Source of the DNA: Kumtagia sp963829135 | GTDB lineage: Bacteria; Pseudomonadota; Alphaproteobacteria; Rhizobiales; Rhizobiaceae | Assembly: GCA_963829135.1 (NCBI GenBank) | Contig: CAWHHO010000006.1 | Location: 434,001-498,000, forward strand | Direction of reading: 5' to 3' | Length of the DNA: 64,000 nt | In this document: in pieces, positions 27,665 to 37,115 of the stretch | Position numbering within the stretch: position 1 is the stretch's first letter | How the letters are laid out: every line of letters starts with the position of its first letter | Translations under genes and position numbers: made by a program | Notes under the pieces: generated by a model | The model's database searches: none | Seen by the model: only the letters and a program-made list of their open reading frames with translations | What the model was told of the DNA's origin: nothing

Positions 27665-28792
27665 TTAGTAGATCACGACACTCCTGATGCTCTCGCCTGC
27701 GTGCATGAGGTCAAACCCCTTGTTGATCTCCTCGAGCTTCAGAGTGTGTGTGATCATCGGGTCAATCTCGATTTTCCCGTCCATATACCAATCGACAATC
27801 TTCGGCACGTCAGTGCGACCTCGAGCGCCGCCAAAGGCTGTGCCTTTCCAGACGCGTCCCGTGACCAACTGGAACGGCCGCGTCGAAATTTCCTGTCCGG
27901 CGCCGGCGACGCCGATAACGATCGACTGGCCCCACCCGCGGTGGCTGGCCTCCAGCGCCTGGCGCATCACCTTGGTGTTGCCGGTGCAATCGAAGGTGTA
28001 ATCGGCGCCGCCGATCTGGTCGGCACCGCGCTTGGTCAGGTTGACGAGGTACGGCACGATGTCGCCGTCGATCTCTTTCGGGTTGACGAAATGCGTCATG
28101 CCGAAGCGCTCGCCCCAGTGCTTCTTGTCGTTGTTCAAATCGACGCCGATGATCATATCGGCTCCGGCGAGCCGCAGTCCCTGAATGACATTGAGGCCGA
28201 TGCCACCAAGGCCGAACACCACCGCTGTCGCGCCGGCTTCGACATTGGCGGTGTGGATCACCGCGCCGATGCCGGTGGTGACGCCGCAGCCAATGTAACA
28301 GATCTTGTCGAAGGGCGCTGCCGGATTGACCTTGGCGAGGGCGATCTCGGGCAGGACGGTAAAGTTCGAGAACGTGGAGCAGCCCATGTAGTGGAAGATC
28401 TTGTCCTTGCCGATCGAGAATCGGCTGGAGCCGTCGGGCATGACGCCTTGGCCCTGGGTAGCGCGGATGGCCGTGCACAGATTGGTCTTGCGGGACAGAC
28501 AGGAAGGGCATGAGCGGCATTCGGGCGTGTAAAGCGGGATGACGTGGTCGCCCTTTTTTACCGATGTCACGCCCCTGCCGACATCGACGACCACCCCTGC
28601 GCCCTCATGTCCGAGAATGGCTGGAAACAGGCCTTCCGGATCGGCGCCAGACAGCGTGAATTCGTCCGTATGGCAGATCCCGGTCGCCTTGATCTCGACC
28701 AGAACCTCGCCTTCGCGCGGTCCATCGAGATCGACTTCCATGATCTCAAGCGGTTTGCCCGCAGCAATGGCTACGGCGGCACGGGTTTTCAT
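27665..28792 (-). CDS. adhC: S-(hydroxymethyl)glutathione dehydrogenase / class III alcohol dehydrogenase
   Basis: Glutathione-dependent formaldehyde dehydrogenase, 375 residues, oxidising S-hydroxymethylglutathione to S-formylglutathione. Catalytic zinc ligands lie in TGICHTDEFTLSG and GHEGAGVV; the structural zinc cluster is PECRSCPSCLSRKTNLC; the NAD site is GLGGIGLNVIQG. ATG 28792 has a GGAGA ribosome-binding site. No S-formylglutathione hydrolase (fghA) is adjacent. Divergent from pccA. Confidence 0.95.
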   Translation of the reverse strand: MKTRAAVAIAAGKPLEIMEVDLDGPREGEVLVEIKATGICHTDEFTLSGADPEGLFPAILGHEGAGVVVDVGRGVTSVKKGDHVIPLYTPECRSCPSCLSRKTNLCTAIRATQGQGVMPDGSSRFSIGKDKIFHYMGCSTFSNFTVLPEIALAKVNPAAPFDKICYIGCGVTTGIGAVIHTANVEAGATAVVFGLGGIGLNVIQGLRLAGADMIIGVDLNNDKKHWGERFGMTHFVNPKEIDGDIVPYLVNLTKRGADQIGGADYTFDCTGNTKVMRQALEASHRGWGQSIVIGVAGAGQEISTRPFQLVTGRVWKGTAFGGARGRTDVPKIVDWYMDGKIEIDPMITHTLKLEEINKGFDLMHAGESIRSVVIY

Positions 28793-29014
28793 AAGTGGCT
28801 TCTCCAGATGCAAAGTCAGCTGCACAAGTTTCAGGAATCTGGGCCGGGGGCAAGCCCCCGTCCGTGCCGCAAGTGATCCGCCGCTCGCATCGCAAATCGA
28901 GGTGCGGTGACAAATCTGCGCTCTATCCCAACCTCAATCGACCCACAAACAATGCTCTGCTTGAGCCGGCCGCTTCCTGCCCGTACAAAGGGCGAAAGAC
29001 TTGGGAGCGACGCC

Positions 29015-31027
29015 TTGTTCAAGAAGATCCTGATCGCCAATCGCGGCGAGATTGCCTGCCGGGTCATCAAGACCGCGAGGCAAATGGGGATCGCCACCGT
29101 GGCCGTCTATTCCGACGCGGACCGCGATGCCTTGCATGTGGAAATGGCGGATGAAGCCGTGCGTATCGGGCCGGCGCCCGCCGCCGAGAGTTACCTTGTT
29201 GCCGGCAAGATCATTGAAGCCTGCAAGGCGACCGGCGCCGAGGCAGTGCATCCTGGCTACGGCTTTCTATCCGAGCGGGCGTCCTTCTGCGCTGCGCTGG
29301 AAGAGGAGGGCATCATATTCATCGGCCCGAAGCCGAAGGCCATCCGTGCGATGGGCGACAAGATCGAATCGAAGAAGTTCGCGAACGCCGCCAACGTCTC
29401 GACGGTACCCGGCTATCTCGGAGTGATCGAAAATGGGGATCACGCGGAAAAAATCGCAGGCGAGGTCGGCTATCCGGTGATGATCAAGGCTTCGGCGGGA
29501 GGTGGCGGCAAAGGTATGCGCATCGCCTGGTCGAAAGATGAAGTGCGCGACGGGTTCGACCGCGCGCGCTCCGAAGCGAAAAGCTCATTCGGTGATGACC
29601 GCGTTTTCATCGAAAAGTTTGTGGTTCAGCCGCGCCACATCGAGATCCAGGTTCTTGCGGACGCGCATGGCAATGCAGTTTATCTCGGCGAGCGGGAATG
29701 CTCGATCCAGCGCCGCAACCAGAAGGTCGTCGAGGAGGCGCCGTCGCCATTCTTGGATGAGCCAACACGAGCAGCCATGGGCGAGCAAGCGGTCGCCTTG
29801 GCCAAAGCCGTCGACTATCAGAGCGCCGGGACCGTCGAGTTCATCGTCGATGCGCAGAAAAACTTTTATTTCCTTGAAATGAATACGCGTTTGCAGGTTG
29901 AGCACCCTGTTACGGAACTGGTGACGGGCGTTGATCTTGTCGAGCAGATGATTCGAATCGCTGCTGGCGAGAGGTTGCTGATCCGCCAGCAGGACGTGAA
30001 GCTGAATGGCTGGGCCGTGGAAAGCCGGCTCTACGCAGAGGACCCATATCGCGATTTCCTGCCGTCGATCGGCCGGCTGACGCGCTATCGGCCGCCTCCC
30101 GAAGGCTGGTCAGGCCAGGGCGTGGTGCGCACCGATACCGGTGTCACCGAAGGCTCGGAAATCTCGATCTACTACGATCCGATGCTTGCCAAGCTCTGTA
30201 CCTGGGCGCCGGATCGGTTGAGCGCGATCGATGCAATGTCCGATGCGCTGGACGAATTCGTTGTCGATGGAATTGAGCACAATGTACCGTTTCTCGCAGC
30301 ATTAATGAGACACCCGCGCTGGCGGGAAGGTCGTCTTTCCACGGGTTTCATCGCAGAAGAATATCCGGATGGATTTCATCCAGTGGAGCCGGACGACGAG
30401 GAGAGGGCAGTGATTGCTGCCGTCGCGACTGCCGTCGAACTGCTGCGGCGTGACCGCCTGGATCGGCTGACGGGCCGGTTGGCACCGCATTCAGGCGTAC
30501 TGAGGACGGAATGGGTCGTGCGCATTGGTGACCATTATCTGCCAGTACAGCTCGGCGAAGGGATCGTCTCCGTGCCGATGGAGATTGACATGGGCGTCGC
30601 CGGCAGGGCGCATTGCACCGTGGCCTCGGATTGGCGTCCAGGCGAACCGGTGTGGCACGGCAAGGTGGGTGAAACCAAAGTCACCGCACAGTTGCGCCCT
30701 TTCGAGAACGGCGTCCGGGTTGCGTGGCAAGGAATGTCCGTGGCCGTCAAGGTCATGCTGCCGCGGGTTGCCGAGCTTGACCGGATCATGCCGGTAAAAG
30801 TTCCGCCAGATACGTCGAAGCTGCTCCTATGCCCAATGCCGGGGCTGGTGGTTTCGCTGGCCGTCAGCGAGGGTCAGGAGGTCAAGGCCGGCGAGACGCT
30901 CGCCGTCGTGGAGGCGATGAAGATGGAGAATGTGCTACGCGCCGAGCGAGACCTGACAATCGCCAGGATCAACGCCAAACCGGGCGACAGCCTGGCGGTG
31001 GACGCGGTGATCATGGAGTTCGCGTGA
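29015..31027 (+). CDS. pccA: Propionyl-CoA carboxylase alpha subunit (biotin carboxylase/carrier)
   Basis: Acyl-CoA carboxylase alpha subunit, 670 residues. It has a biotin carboxylase domain (1-450; FKKILIANRGEIACRVI, ATP-grasp ASAGGGGKGMR, EMNTRLQVEHPVTE), a BT linker domain, and a C-terminal biotinyl domain with EAMKMEN, biotin-Lys about 636. The sequence fits PccA better than AccC, which lacks the carrier domain; a methylcrotonyl-CoA or geranyl-CoA type is less likely. TTG 29015 with GGGAG upstream gives the conserved start. No pccB in the window. The stop overlaps the next gene (GTGA). Confidence 0.9.
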   Translation: MFKKILIANRGEIACRVIKTARQMGIATVAVYSDADRDALHVEMADEAVRIGPAPAAESYLVAGKIIEACKATGAEAVHPGYGFLSERASFCAALEEEGIIFIGPKPKAIRAMGDKIESKKFANAANVSTVPGYLGVIENGDHAEKIAGEVGYPVMIKASAGGGGKGMRIAWSKDEVRDGFDRARSEAKSSFGDDRVFIEKFVVQPRHIEIQVLADAHGNAVYLGERECSIQRRNQKVVEEAPSPFLDEPTRAAMGEQAVALAKAVDYQSAGTVEFIVDAQKNFYFLEMNTRLQVEHPVTELVTGVDLVEQMIRIAAGERLLIRQQDVKLNGWAVESRLYAEDPYRDFLPSIGRLTRYRPPPEGWSGQGVVRTDTGVTEGSEISIYYDPMLAKLCTWAPDRLSAIDAMSDALDEFVVDGIEHNVPFLAALMRHPRWREGRLSTGFIAEEYPDGFHPVEPDDEERAVIAAVATAVELLRRDRLDRLTGRLAPHSGVLRTEWVVRIGDHYLPVQLGEGIVSVPMEIDMGVAGRAHCTVASDWRPGEPVWHGKVGETKVTAQLRPFENGVRVAWQGMSVAVKVMLPRVAELDRIMPVKVPPDTSKLLLCPMPGLVVSLAVSEGQEVKAGETLAVVEAMKMENVLRAERDLTIARINAKPGDSLAVDAVIMEFA

Positions 31028-32208
31028 GCAACCCTGTGGCTTTGCAGGCCCTTCCGCACAGCGTGTCGCGCCCGTTGCGGATGGTACTGTTCTCTGGAGG
31101 CACGGCGTGCCGAAGCATCAATATCGCGCTCTGCAAGCATCCGGCCGAACTGACCCGCATCGTGCCGGCATGGGACAGCGGCGGCAGTTCGAAAGTTCTG
31201 CGCGAGACATTCGCGATGTTGCCGGTTGGAGACATCCGCCAAGCGCTGATGACGATGGCGCATGGCGAAGGCCGTGCCGGCGATGTCGTCAAGATCTGCA
31301 ACGCTCGACTTTCGGACCATCTTGGCACTGCCGAAGTGCTCACCGAGTTCGAGCACTATGTCGGCGGCGCTCACCCGCTGCTGCAGCGCATGGATCCGGA
31401 TCTGCACAGCATCATCCTGAATTACCTTAACCTGTTCAGATCGCGGATGCCCGCCGACTTCGACCTTCGCAACGGCAGCATCGGGAATTTCATCCTCACG
31501 GGGGCGTATTTTGCCCACGGGCACAGTATCGACGCCGCGATCCACGCGTTTCGCGAACTCTGTTCGATTGCCGGCAATGTCTGGCCGGCATCCAGGCAGA
31601 ACGACGTCCAGCTTCGCGCGACGCTGCGCAACGGCCGCGAGCTTGCGCAACAGCATCTGGTGACGCGGCTGGAGGGCGCCGACGCCGAAGCGGGCATAAA
31701 ACATATCCGTCTCTATCGCGAGATGGCGGACGCCCCGGTGGAGGCGGATCGGGCGGCGCTCTCGGCCGTGGAGCAGGCGGACGCGATCGTCTTCGGGCCG
31801 GGCAGCTTCTACACCAGCATTCTGCCGCATCTGCATGTCGCCGGGCTCGGCGAGGCGCTTGCGTCGAACGACACTGCGCCCCGCATCTTCATCGGCAACA
31901 TCCTGAATTGCGCCGAAACGAAGAACGTGGCGCTGGGTGAGTTGGTCGCAAGGTTCGAGCAGACGGCCAAGCAGCGTTTCGCACTGAAGCAACCGCTGCT
32001 AACGCACGTTCTGTCTAACCGCGAACTCTTTCCATTCGAAAAGACCGTCGGTAAGTTCCTGTACCTGCCGCTCGGCAACCTTGACCGCTACTGCGCGGCG
32101 AACGGCATCGCACACATCTCGGGCGACTTCGAAGATGCCTGGACAAGAGGCCAGCATGACGGTGAGGCGATCGCCCGCGCGCTGCGCGACATTGCCGCAA
32201 CCGATTAG
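31024..32208 (+). CDS. CofD/YvcK-like family protein
   Basis: Protein of 394 residues of the 2-phospho-L-lactate transferase CofD / gluconeogenesis-factor YvcK superfamily. Near the N-terminus is VLFSGGTACRSINIALC, then IVPAWDSGGSSKVLRE and VGDIRQALM; the second half has DAIVFGPGSFYTSILPHL and IFIGNILNCAET. F420 is not made by most rhizobia, so a YvcK-like or other UDP-sugar/nucleotide-binding role is more likely; a relative of the CofD-like proteins of GAK systems is another option. GTG 31024 overlaps the pccA stop and has GGAG upstream; ATG 31081 is an alternative start. Confidence 0.75.
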   Translation: MSNPVALQALPHSVSRPLRMVLFSGGTACRSINIALCKHPAELTRIVPAWDSGGSSKVLRETFAMLPVGDIRQALMTMAHGEGRAGDVVKICNARLSDHLGTAEVLTEFEHYVGGAHPLLQRMDPDLHSIILNYLNLFRSRMPADFDLRNGSIGNFILTGAYFAHGHSIDAAIHAFRELCSIAGNVWPASRQNDVQLRATLRNGRELAQQHLVTRLEGADAEAGIKHIRLYREMADAPVEADRAALSAVEQADAIVFGPGSFYTSILPHLHVAGLGEALASNDTAPRIFIGNILNCAETKNVALGELVARFEQTAKQRFALKQPLLTHVLSNRELFPFEKTVGKFLYLPLGNLDRYCAANGIAHISGDFEDAWTRGQHDGEAIARALRDIAATD

Positions 32209-32439
32209 GCCGTGACGGGTCAGGCAGGTCTGACTCTTCGGGTCATGCCGCAGCGCGTCGCGCGTGCCTCTGAGATCGCGCGTTCGGTTCAAATTCGATC
32301 GGCGCGTGTTGCGATGGTGCCTTATCGGCCGCCACCAACAAGAAGCTCGATTAGAAGTTCATCATTTGATCTTGTTTGTTCTTGATACGTTTCAATAATC
32401 CGTTATGTTTCGCAGGAAGCAAGGAAGAAAGGAGGGGCG

Positions 32440-32841
32440 ATGCCAAGGCGTGACGATCATATGATGCTGATGCGCATCATCGCCACCCTGTCCGCTATGG
32501 CAGCTCTGGCGGAGAGTTTGGTCGGTACTACAGCCAGCATGCGCCGCCGGGTCCTGTTTTATCTGCGCCCCGCCGAGGCGATTGTGCGCGAATTCCTTGC
32601 CTGCGAAACCGATTGGCGCGGTCTGCGGAGCTTGCCGTTTCCAGCGGCGTTCGATGGCGACGGGCCGGAAGACGCGCTTCGCCTCGCCTTGTGTCTTCGT
32701 GCGATGGTGCTGGCATTGAGCGCCGTTCTGGAACAATTCGGTGCTTCACAGGCGCATACCCATACACCCTGGCATCAAAGCCGCCGACTGGCGCTGCATC
32801 CGCTTGCTTTCACCCCGGTTATTACCCCCGACACGTCCTGA
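32440..32841 (+). CDS. Hypothetical protein with strong ribosome-binding site
   Basis: Open frame of 133 residues not recognised as any family. The first half is hydrophobic to amphipathic (IIATLSAMAALAESLVG) and the C-terminal 30 residues are His-rich and polar (ASQAHTHTPWHQSRR). Translation is supported by an excellent AAAGGAGG site seven bases before the ATG at 32440. A possible promoter lies upstream (TTGATA at 32382, 16 bases, TATGTT at 32404). The antisense frame over 32392-32736 is also open but has no comparable start. Confidence 0.55.
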   Translation: MPRRDDHMMLMRIIATLSAMAALAESLVGTTASMRRRVLFYLRPAEAIVREFLACETDWRGLRSLPFPAAFDGDGPEDALRLALCLRAMVLALSAVLEQFGASQAHTHTPWHQSRRLALHPLAFTPVITPDTS

Positions 32842-33116
32842 AACGGCACATTCGCAGCCAAACCATTCCCGACATTAATGTCGCCCAGAGCGCTAGCGGT
32901 TTGGGACTGTTGGCGCGCGCCAGGGGCCTGCAAATGGCGGATTCTGCATTCTCGGTGCTCACCGACGACAACCTTGCATTGGCGGTGACGGGTTGGCGAG
33001 GTTCGCGCTCCTGCCAAATTCACGGTAGAATAGCCGGCATCATTCTTGTATAGAGCCGCGTTCCTGCGAGGCGGGACGGTAGCATAATGCTTTGCGAGCG
33101 ATAATTGGGTGCGACG

Positions 33117-34490
33117 ATGACGAAATGGTCCCCGAATTCCTGGAGAGCCAAGCCGATTCAACAAGTTCCGGCTTATCCGGACCTGGCTGCGCTCAAGGAT
33201 ACGGAAGCGCGCATCGCCACCTTTCCGCCGTTGGTTTTTGCAGGTGAGGCGCGCAAGCTGAAGAAGCAGCTTGCGACCGTCGCTGCCGGTGACGCATTCC
33301 TTCTTCAGGGTGGCGACTGCGCCGAAAGTTTTGCCGAACATGGCGCGGACAACATCCGCGACTTCTTCCGCGTGTTCCTGCAGATGGCGATCGTCATGAC
33401 GTATGCCGGCGCACAGCCGGTGGTGAAGATCGGGCGTGTCGCCGGACAGTTCGCGAAACCACGCTCGTCTGACAATGAGACGATCGACGGCGTCACCCTG
33501 CCGAGCTATCGGGGCGACATCATCAACGGCACGACATTCGATGCCATCTCCCGCATTCCGGACCCGGCGCGCCAGGAGATGGCATATCGCCAGTCGGCCG
33601 CGACCTTGAACCTGCTCCGCGCCTTCGCTCAGGGCGGCTATGCCAGCCTGGAGAATGTTCATCAGTGGATGATGGGCTTCGTTGCCGACAGCCCGCAGGG
33701 CGAGAAATATGGAGCTCTTGCGAACCGCATCACCGAAACCATGGACTTCATGCGGGCGGTGGGTATCACCTCGGAGTCGAATTACGCACTGCGCGAGACG
33801 GATTTCTACACCAGTCATGAGGCACTGCTGCTTGGCTACGAGGAGGCGCTGACCCGCGTCGATTCAACGTCGGGCGACTGGTATGCCACGTCCGGCCACA
33901 TGATCTGGATCGGTGATCGCACGCGCCAGCCAGACCACGCTCACGTCGAGTATTGCCGGGGCATCAAAAACCCGCTCGGCCTGAAATGCGGCCCGTCGCT
34001 TACGCCGGACGGCCTGCTGCAATTGATCGACCTGCTCAACCCCGAAAACGAGCCGGGGCGCCTGACGCTCATCAACCGCTTCGGCGCCGACAAGGTTGGC
34101 GATCATCTGCCGAAGCTGATTCGGGCTGTCGAGCGTGAGGGACGCAAGGTCGTCTGGTCATGCGACCCCATGCACGGCAACACGATTACGCTGAACAGCT
34201 ACAAGACCCGGCCATTCGATCGCATCCTCAAGGAGGTGCAGGTGTTCTTCGACGTTCACCGCGCCGAAGGCACGCATCCGGGCGGCATCCACATCGAGAT
34301 GACCGGCAATAACGTCACCGAATGCACTGGCGGCGCGCGTGCGATTACCGCGGAGGATCTGCACGACCGCTATCACACGCATTGCGACCCGCGCCTCAAT
34401 GCCGATCAGTCGATCGAACTGGCGTTTCTGGTTTCGGACCTGCTCAGGAAGAGCCATTCGAAACAGACGCATACGCAAGCAGCCGAATAG
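33117..34490 (+). CDS. aroG: 3-deoxy-7-phosphoheptulonate synthase, class II
   Basis: Class II (plant/AroA-II type) DAHP synthase, 457 residues; condenses PEP and erythrose-4-phosphate in the first step of the shikimate pathway. WSPNSWRAKPIQQVPAYPD, FLLQGGDCAESFAEH, VKIGRVAGQFAKPRS and CDPMHGNTI are class II signatures. ATG 33117 was preferred over a TTG four codons upstream. Single gene, closed by a terminator. Symbols differ among genomes for this class (aroF, aroG, aroH). Confidence 0.93.
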   Translation: MTKWSPNSWRAKPIQQVPAYPDLAALKDTEARIATFPPLVFAGEARKLKKQLATVAAGDAFLLQGGDCAESFAEHGADNIRDFFRVFLQMAIVMTYAGAQPVVKIGRVAGQFAKPRSSDNETIDGVTLPSYRGDIINGTTFDAISRIPDPARQEMAYRQSAATLNLLRAFAQGGYASLENVHQWMMGFVADSPQGEKYGALANRITETMDFMRAVGITSESNYALRETDFYTSHEALLLGYEEALTRVDSTSGDWYATSGHMIWIGDRTRQPDHAHVEYCRGIKNPLGLKCGPSLTPDGLLQLIDLLNPENEPGRLTLINRFGADKVGDHLPKLIRAVEREGRKVVWSCDPMHGNTITLNSYKTRPFDRILKEVQVFFDVHRAEGTHPGGIHIEMTGNNVTECTGGARAITAEDLHDRYHTHCDPRLNADQSIELAFLVSDLLRKSHSKQTHTQAAE

Positions 34491-34515
34491 GCGGTCGAGC
34501 GTATCCAGATCAAAG

Positions 34516-34541
34516 GCGCCGAGCCAGGCCGGCGCTTTTTT
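34516..34541 (+). terminator. Rho-independent terminator after class II DAHP synthase
   Basis: Stem GCGCCG (34516-34521) with CGGCGC (34530-34535), 8-base loop and a run of six T, about 25 bases after the stop. Confidence 0.8.
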
Positions 34542-34652
34542 CTTTTCCGGATATTCGCGGAATCGCTAGCGCGTGACGCTTCAGGCATGGCGAATGGGCG
34601 AGGGCGCTGCCACCTTGAACGAACAGGTGACGCCAGACGAGAGCAGCGGGAA

Positions 34653-35072
34653 ATGACGGACATTCATACAGGCTCATGCAATTGCGGTGCGGTGAGACTG
34701 CGCACGGCAGGCAAGCTGCGAGACGTCATCTACTGCCACTGCTCGCAGTGCCGCAAACAGACCGGCCTTTACTACGCCGCGACCAACATTGCGGATTTAG
34801 AGCTCGAGGTCGAAGGCGCCGACAACATTACTTGGTATGCAGCATCGGATTTCGCCAAGCGCGGCTTCTGTAAGATCTGCGGCTCGGCGCTATTCTGGAA
34901 GCCGCGCGACCATGAGTACACATCCGTCATGGCCGGACTGTTCGACAGCCCGACGGGTCTGAAAGCGTCGGTACACATCTTTACTGCCGACAAGGGCGAT
35001 TTCTATGCCATCACTGACGACCTGCCGCAATTCGAGCGCTCGACACCGTCGGTAAAAGTCGCCGGCGACTGA
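34653..35072 (+). CDS. GFA-family (glutathione-dependent formaldehyde-activating enzyme-like) protein
   Basis: Protein of 139 residues with the CENP-V/GFA zinc-binding fold: GSCNCGAVR (residues 6-14), YCHCSQCRKQTG and FCKICGSALFW provide the Cys ligands. True Gfa enzymes form S-hydroxymethylglutathione, but most family members have unknown substrates. A link to adhC 6 kb upstream is possible but not supported by an operon. ATG 34653 gives the family start; the frame is open further upstream without support. Confidence 0.85.
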   Translation: MTDIHTGSCNCGAVRLRTAGKLRDVIYCHCSQCRKQTGLYYAATNIADLELEVEGADNITWYAASDFAKRGFCKICGSALFWKPRDHEYTSVMAGLFDSPTGLKASVHIFTADKGDFYAITDDLPQFERSTPSVKVAGD

Positions 35073-35168
35073 AAGGTGCGGACACAAGGGCGACTGTCGC
35101 CTGTTCCAGTCGGAACCCGTTTCGGCTAAACGGTCTGCCGCAGCACCAGCGTGGGTCGCCCGAAAGCT

Positions 35169-35540
35169 ATGGAACGTATCGTAAAAGCCTTTGTGAATTC
35201 GATGCGGGCGTTTCGCCGGCTTACCTTGACCGAAAAGGCGTTCCAGCAGGAGCTGATCCTTTTGGCGCTGTCCCTGCCGGCTGGCTGGTTTATCTCCAAC
35301 TCGTGGGCCAACTACGCCACGCTCATCGGTGTTGTCCTTGTCCTGATGATGGTCGAGGTGTTGAACACCGGCATTGAGGCGGCATGCGACGCCTACTCGC
35401 GCGAGTTCAACAGGGAGATACAGCTTGCAAAGGACTGTGGCTCGCTTGCGGTGTTGATTGCGATCATCCTCGTTCTTGGCGTTTGGGGCTTTGCGATTGC
35501 CGATGCGGTCTCCGGCGGCTCCGCAGCTGTAATCGGGTGA
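35169..35540 (+). CDS. dgkA: Diacylglycerol kinase
   Basis: Prokaryotic DgkA, 123 residues, integral membrane kinase with three helices that phosphorylates diacylglycerol. The signature VEVLNTGIEAACDA is followed by QLAKDCGSLAVLIAI. In glucan-producing bacteria DgkA recycles the diacylglycerol released when phosphatidylglycerol headgroups are transferred to periplasmic glucans; with ndvAB and an opgC-like gene nearby this is a reasonable inferred role. ATG 35169 chosen; a GTG six codons upstream is an alternative. Confidence 0.92.
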   Translation: MERIVKAFVNSMRAFRRLTLTEKAFQQELILLALSLPAGWFISNSWANYATLIGVVLVLMMVEVLNTGIEAACDAYSREFNREIQLAKDCGSLAVLIAIILVLGVWGFAIADAVSGGSAAVIG

Positions 35541-35597
35541 CGCCGGCAATTTGAGACGAAGGCGGCGTTTTCTGCCCGGAAGTTCACTGAGCAGTGC

Positions 35598-36186
35598 TCA
35601 AATGTCCTTTGCGCCTCGTTTTCTTAGCCATTGCCGCGCGGCAAAATGCCCGACAATCAGCGTCGCGATGCCAATGGCCAAGGCAATCAGCAAGTGCTGA
35701 TGCTTCTGCAGCTCTTCACCGAGCAGCTTTTCGGCACCCAGAGCCGAAAAAATAGCCCAGGCCGCAAAATATAGCTGCCCATAGCAGGGAAGACGCCGCA
35801 TTGATGCAGACAAATCGCGGGAGTGCGATGTTAGACAGCCCCGCTACGACGCCGCCTAGGAGCCGCATCCCGTAGACATATCGGTTGGAGAATACGAACG
35901 TGTTCGGGTGCGACTGAACGAGCTCGTATGCGTGGCGAAAACCAGGTCGCGCGCGTATTCGCTGTACCAGCGGATGGTCCGAGAAAAACCGGCCGATGAG
36001 GAAGAACATCGTATCTCCGCCGAAGGCGCCGACGGCGGTCGCCGCGTAGGCTTGCCAGGGGACGAAGACCGATTGGTGAGCGAAGAAGCCCGCCACGATG
36101 GCCGCAGTTTCTCCCTCGAAAATGCATCCGATGAAGACCGCGACGAGACCGTACTGAACGATAAGATCGTGAATGTTCTCAATCAT
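35598..36186 (-). CDS. DedA/SNARE-associated-type membrane protein (frameshifted)
   Basis: DedA-family protein, about 195 residues after correcting one frameshift, with several membrane helices. FEGETAAIVAGFFAH, GGDTMFFLIGRFFS and GMRLLGGVVAGLSNIALPRF are family features; homologues are undecaprenyl-phosphate or lipid flippases. At 35737-35739 (CCC on the plus strand) one extra base shifts the frame; removing it joins GYFFGSG to AEKLLGEELQKHQHLLIALAIG, and the total becomes 588 bases, divisible by three. Starts inside the DUF1003 stop (4-base overlap), so the two are cotranscribed. Confidence 0.82.
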
Positions 36187-36743
36187 CGTGCCGGCAATCC
36201 AGCCAGCTTGCCTTCGATCCGCGCCAGCGCCTCACGGACCTCGCTTATTTCGTCATGCACCTTGAGGATGTCCTGGTGACGGATTTCGTCGAACTTCTCG
36301 TGCAGCGCCATGATCTCGATCTCAGCCTTAAGGTTGACGGCATAGTCGTGGCCGGCCTCAATCCGGTCGCGCTGGGTCTGCCGGTTTTGCGACATCATGA
36401 TGATAGGCGCTTGAAGGGCTGCGATCATCGACAGAACCAGATTGAGGAAGATGAAGGGATACGGATCGAACGCCCGGGCCGACAGCACGAACGCGTTGCT
36501 CGCCGTCCACAGCAGAAGGAAGGCTAGGAACGAGACGATAAATGTCCACGAACCGCCGACGCGAGCGATCGCGTCGGCAAGGCGGTCGCCCGACGACATC
36601 GAACTCGAGTGAATGTCATTGGTGTCTCGCGTAATGGCTCGATGTTGAATGGCGCTCTCCAAGACCTCGCTCTGCGCTTCGGTGAGGTTCTCGGGTTTCT
36701 TGGTGAGCCAGCGATGGGCAAGTTCAGCGACGGTTTTGTTCAT
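36183..36743 (-). CDS. DUF1003 membrane protein
   Basis: Protein of 186 residues. After a soluble N-terminal part there are two membrane helices (FIVSFLAFLLLWTASNAFV and the FIFLNLVLSMIAALQAPIIM stretch), the DUF1003 hallmark, then a coiled-coil-like tail (EIEIMALHEKFDEIRHQDILKV). The function is unknown. ATG 36743 gives MNKTVAELAHRWL; the frame is open further but unsupported. Forms an overlapping pair with the dedA gene. Confidence 0.85.
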   Translation of the reverse strand: MNKTVAELAHRWLTKKPENLTEAQSEVLESAIQHRAITRDTNDIHSSSMSSGDRLADAIARVGGSWTFIVSFLAFLLLWTASNAFVLSARAFDPYPFIFLNLVLSMIAALQAPIIMMSQNRQTQRDRIEAGHDYAVNLKAEIEIMALHEKFDEIRHQDILKVHDEISEVREALARIEGKLAGLPAR

Positions 36744-37115
36744 GACGGCCTCCGAGCGCTTTGGTTCCGCGACATGCTTTCCTACCCGGCCTCGCAGGGC
36801 AAGGAATAGTGGCAATTGCGATCTGTCCGAATTCATTCTCAAACCGCTACGGAGAGGCTCGTTGACGCTTCTGTGTCGGCGATACGCAACCTAGCCGCCC
36901 GCGCAAAAAAACCTGCGACACCCTACTCACATCGCTGCTGAGCACGGCGCCTGTCAACGCCACGCCGGCGCAACAGAGTATATGCAGGCATGGAGGGCGA
37001 CATGATGTGTACGACACTGGACTGGCAATGAAGGGCGCCGTCTGGCCCCTTGCGCTCATCCCTGACCGTGGATAGGCGGTCCCCACGAGTTTCATGCGAC
37101 ATTTGGGTGCCGGGG
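36744..37115. other. Intergenic region between DUF1003 gene and FAD oxidoreductase
   Basis: 372 bases between divergently transcribed genes. No ORF in it resembles a protein family, and no clear promoter, terminator hairpin or repeat was recognised. It presumably holds promoters for both flanking genes. Confidence 0.4.

Noticed and set aside
28845..28860. CGGGGGCAAGCCCCCG hairpin as a terminator
   Set aside because: It lies between two divergent start regions (adhC and pccA), not behind a stop, and has no T-run.
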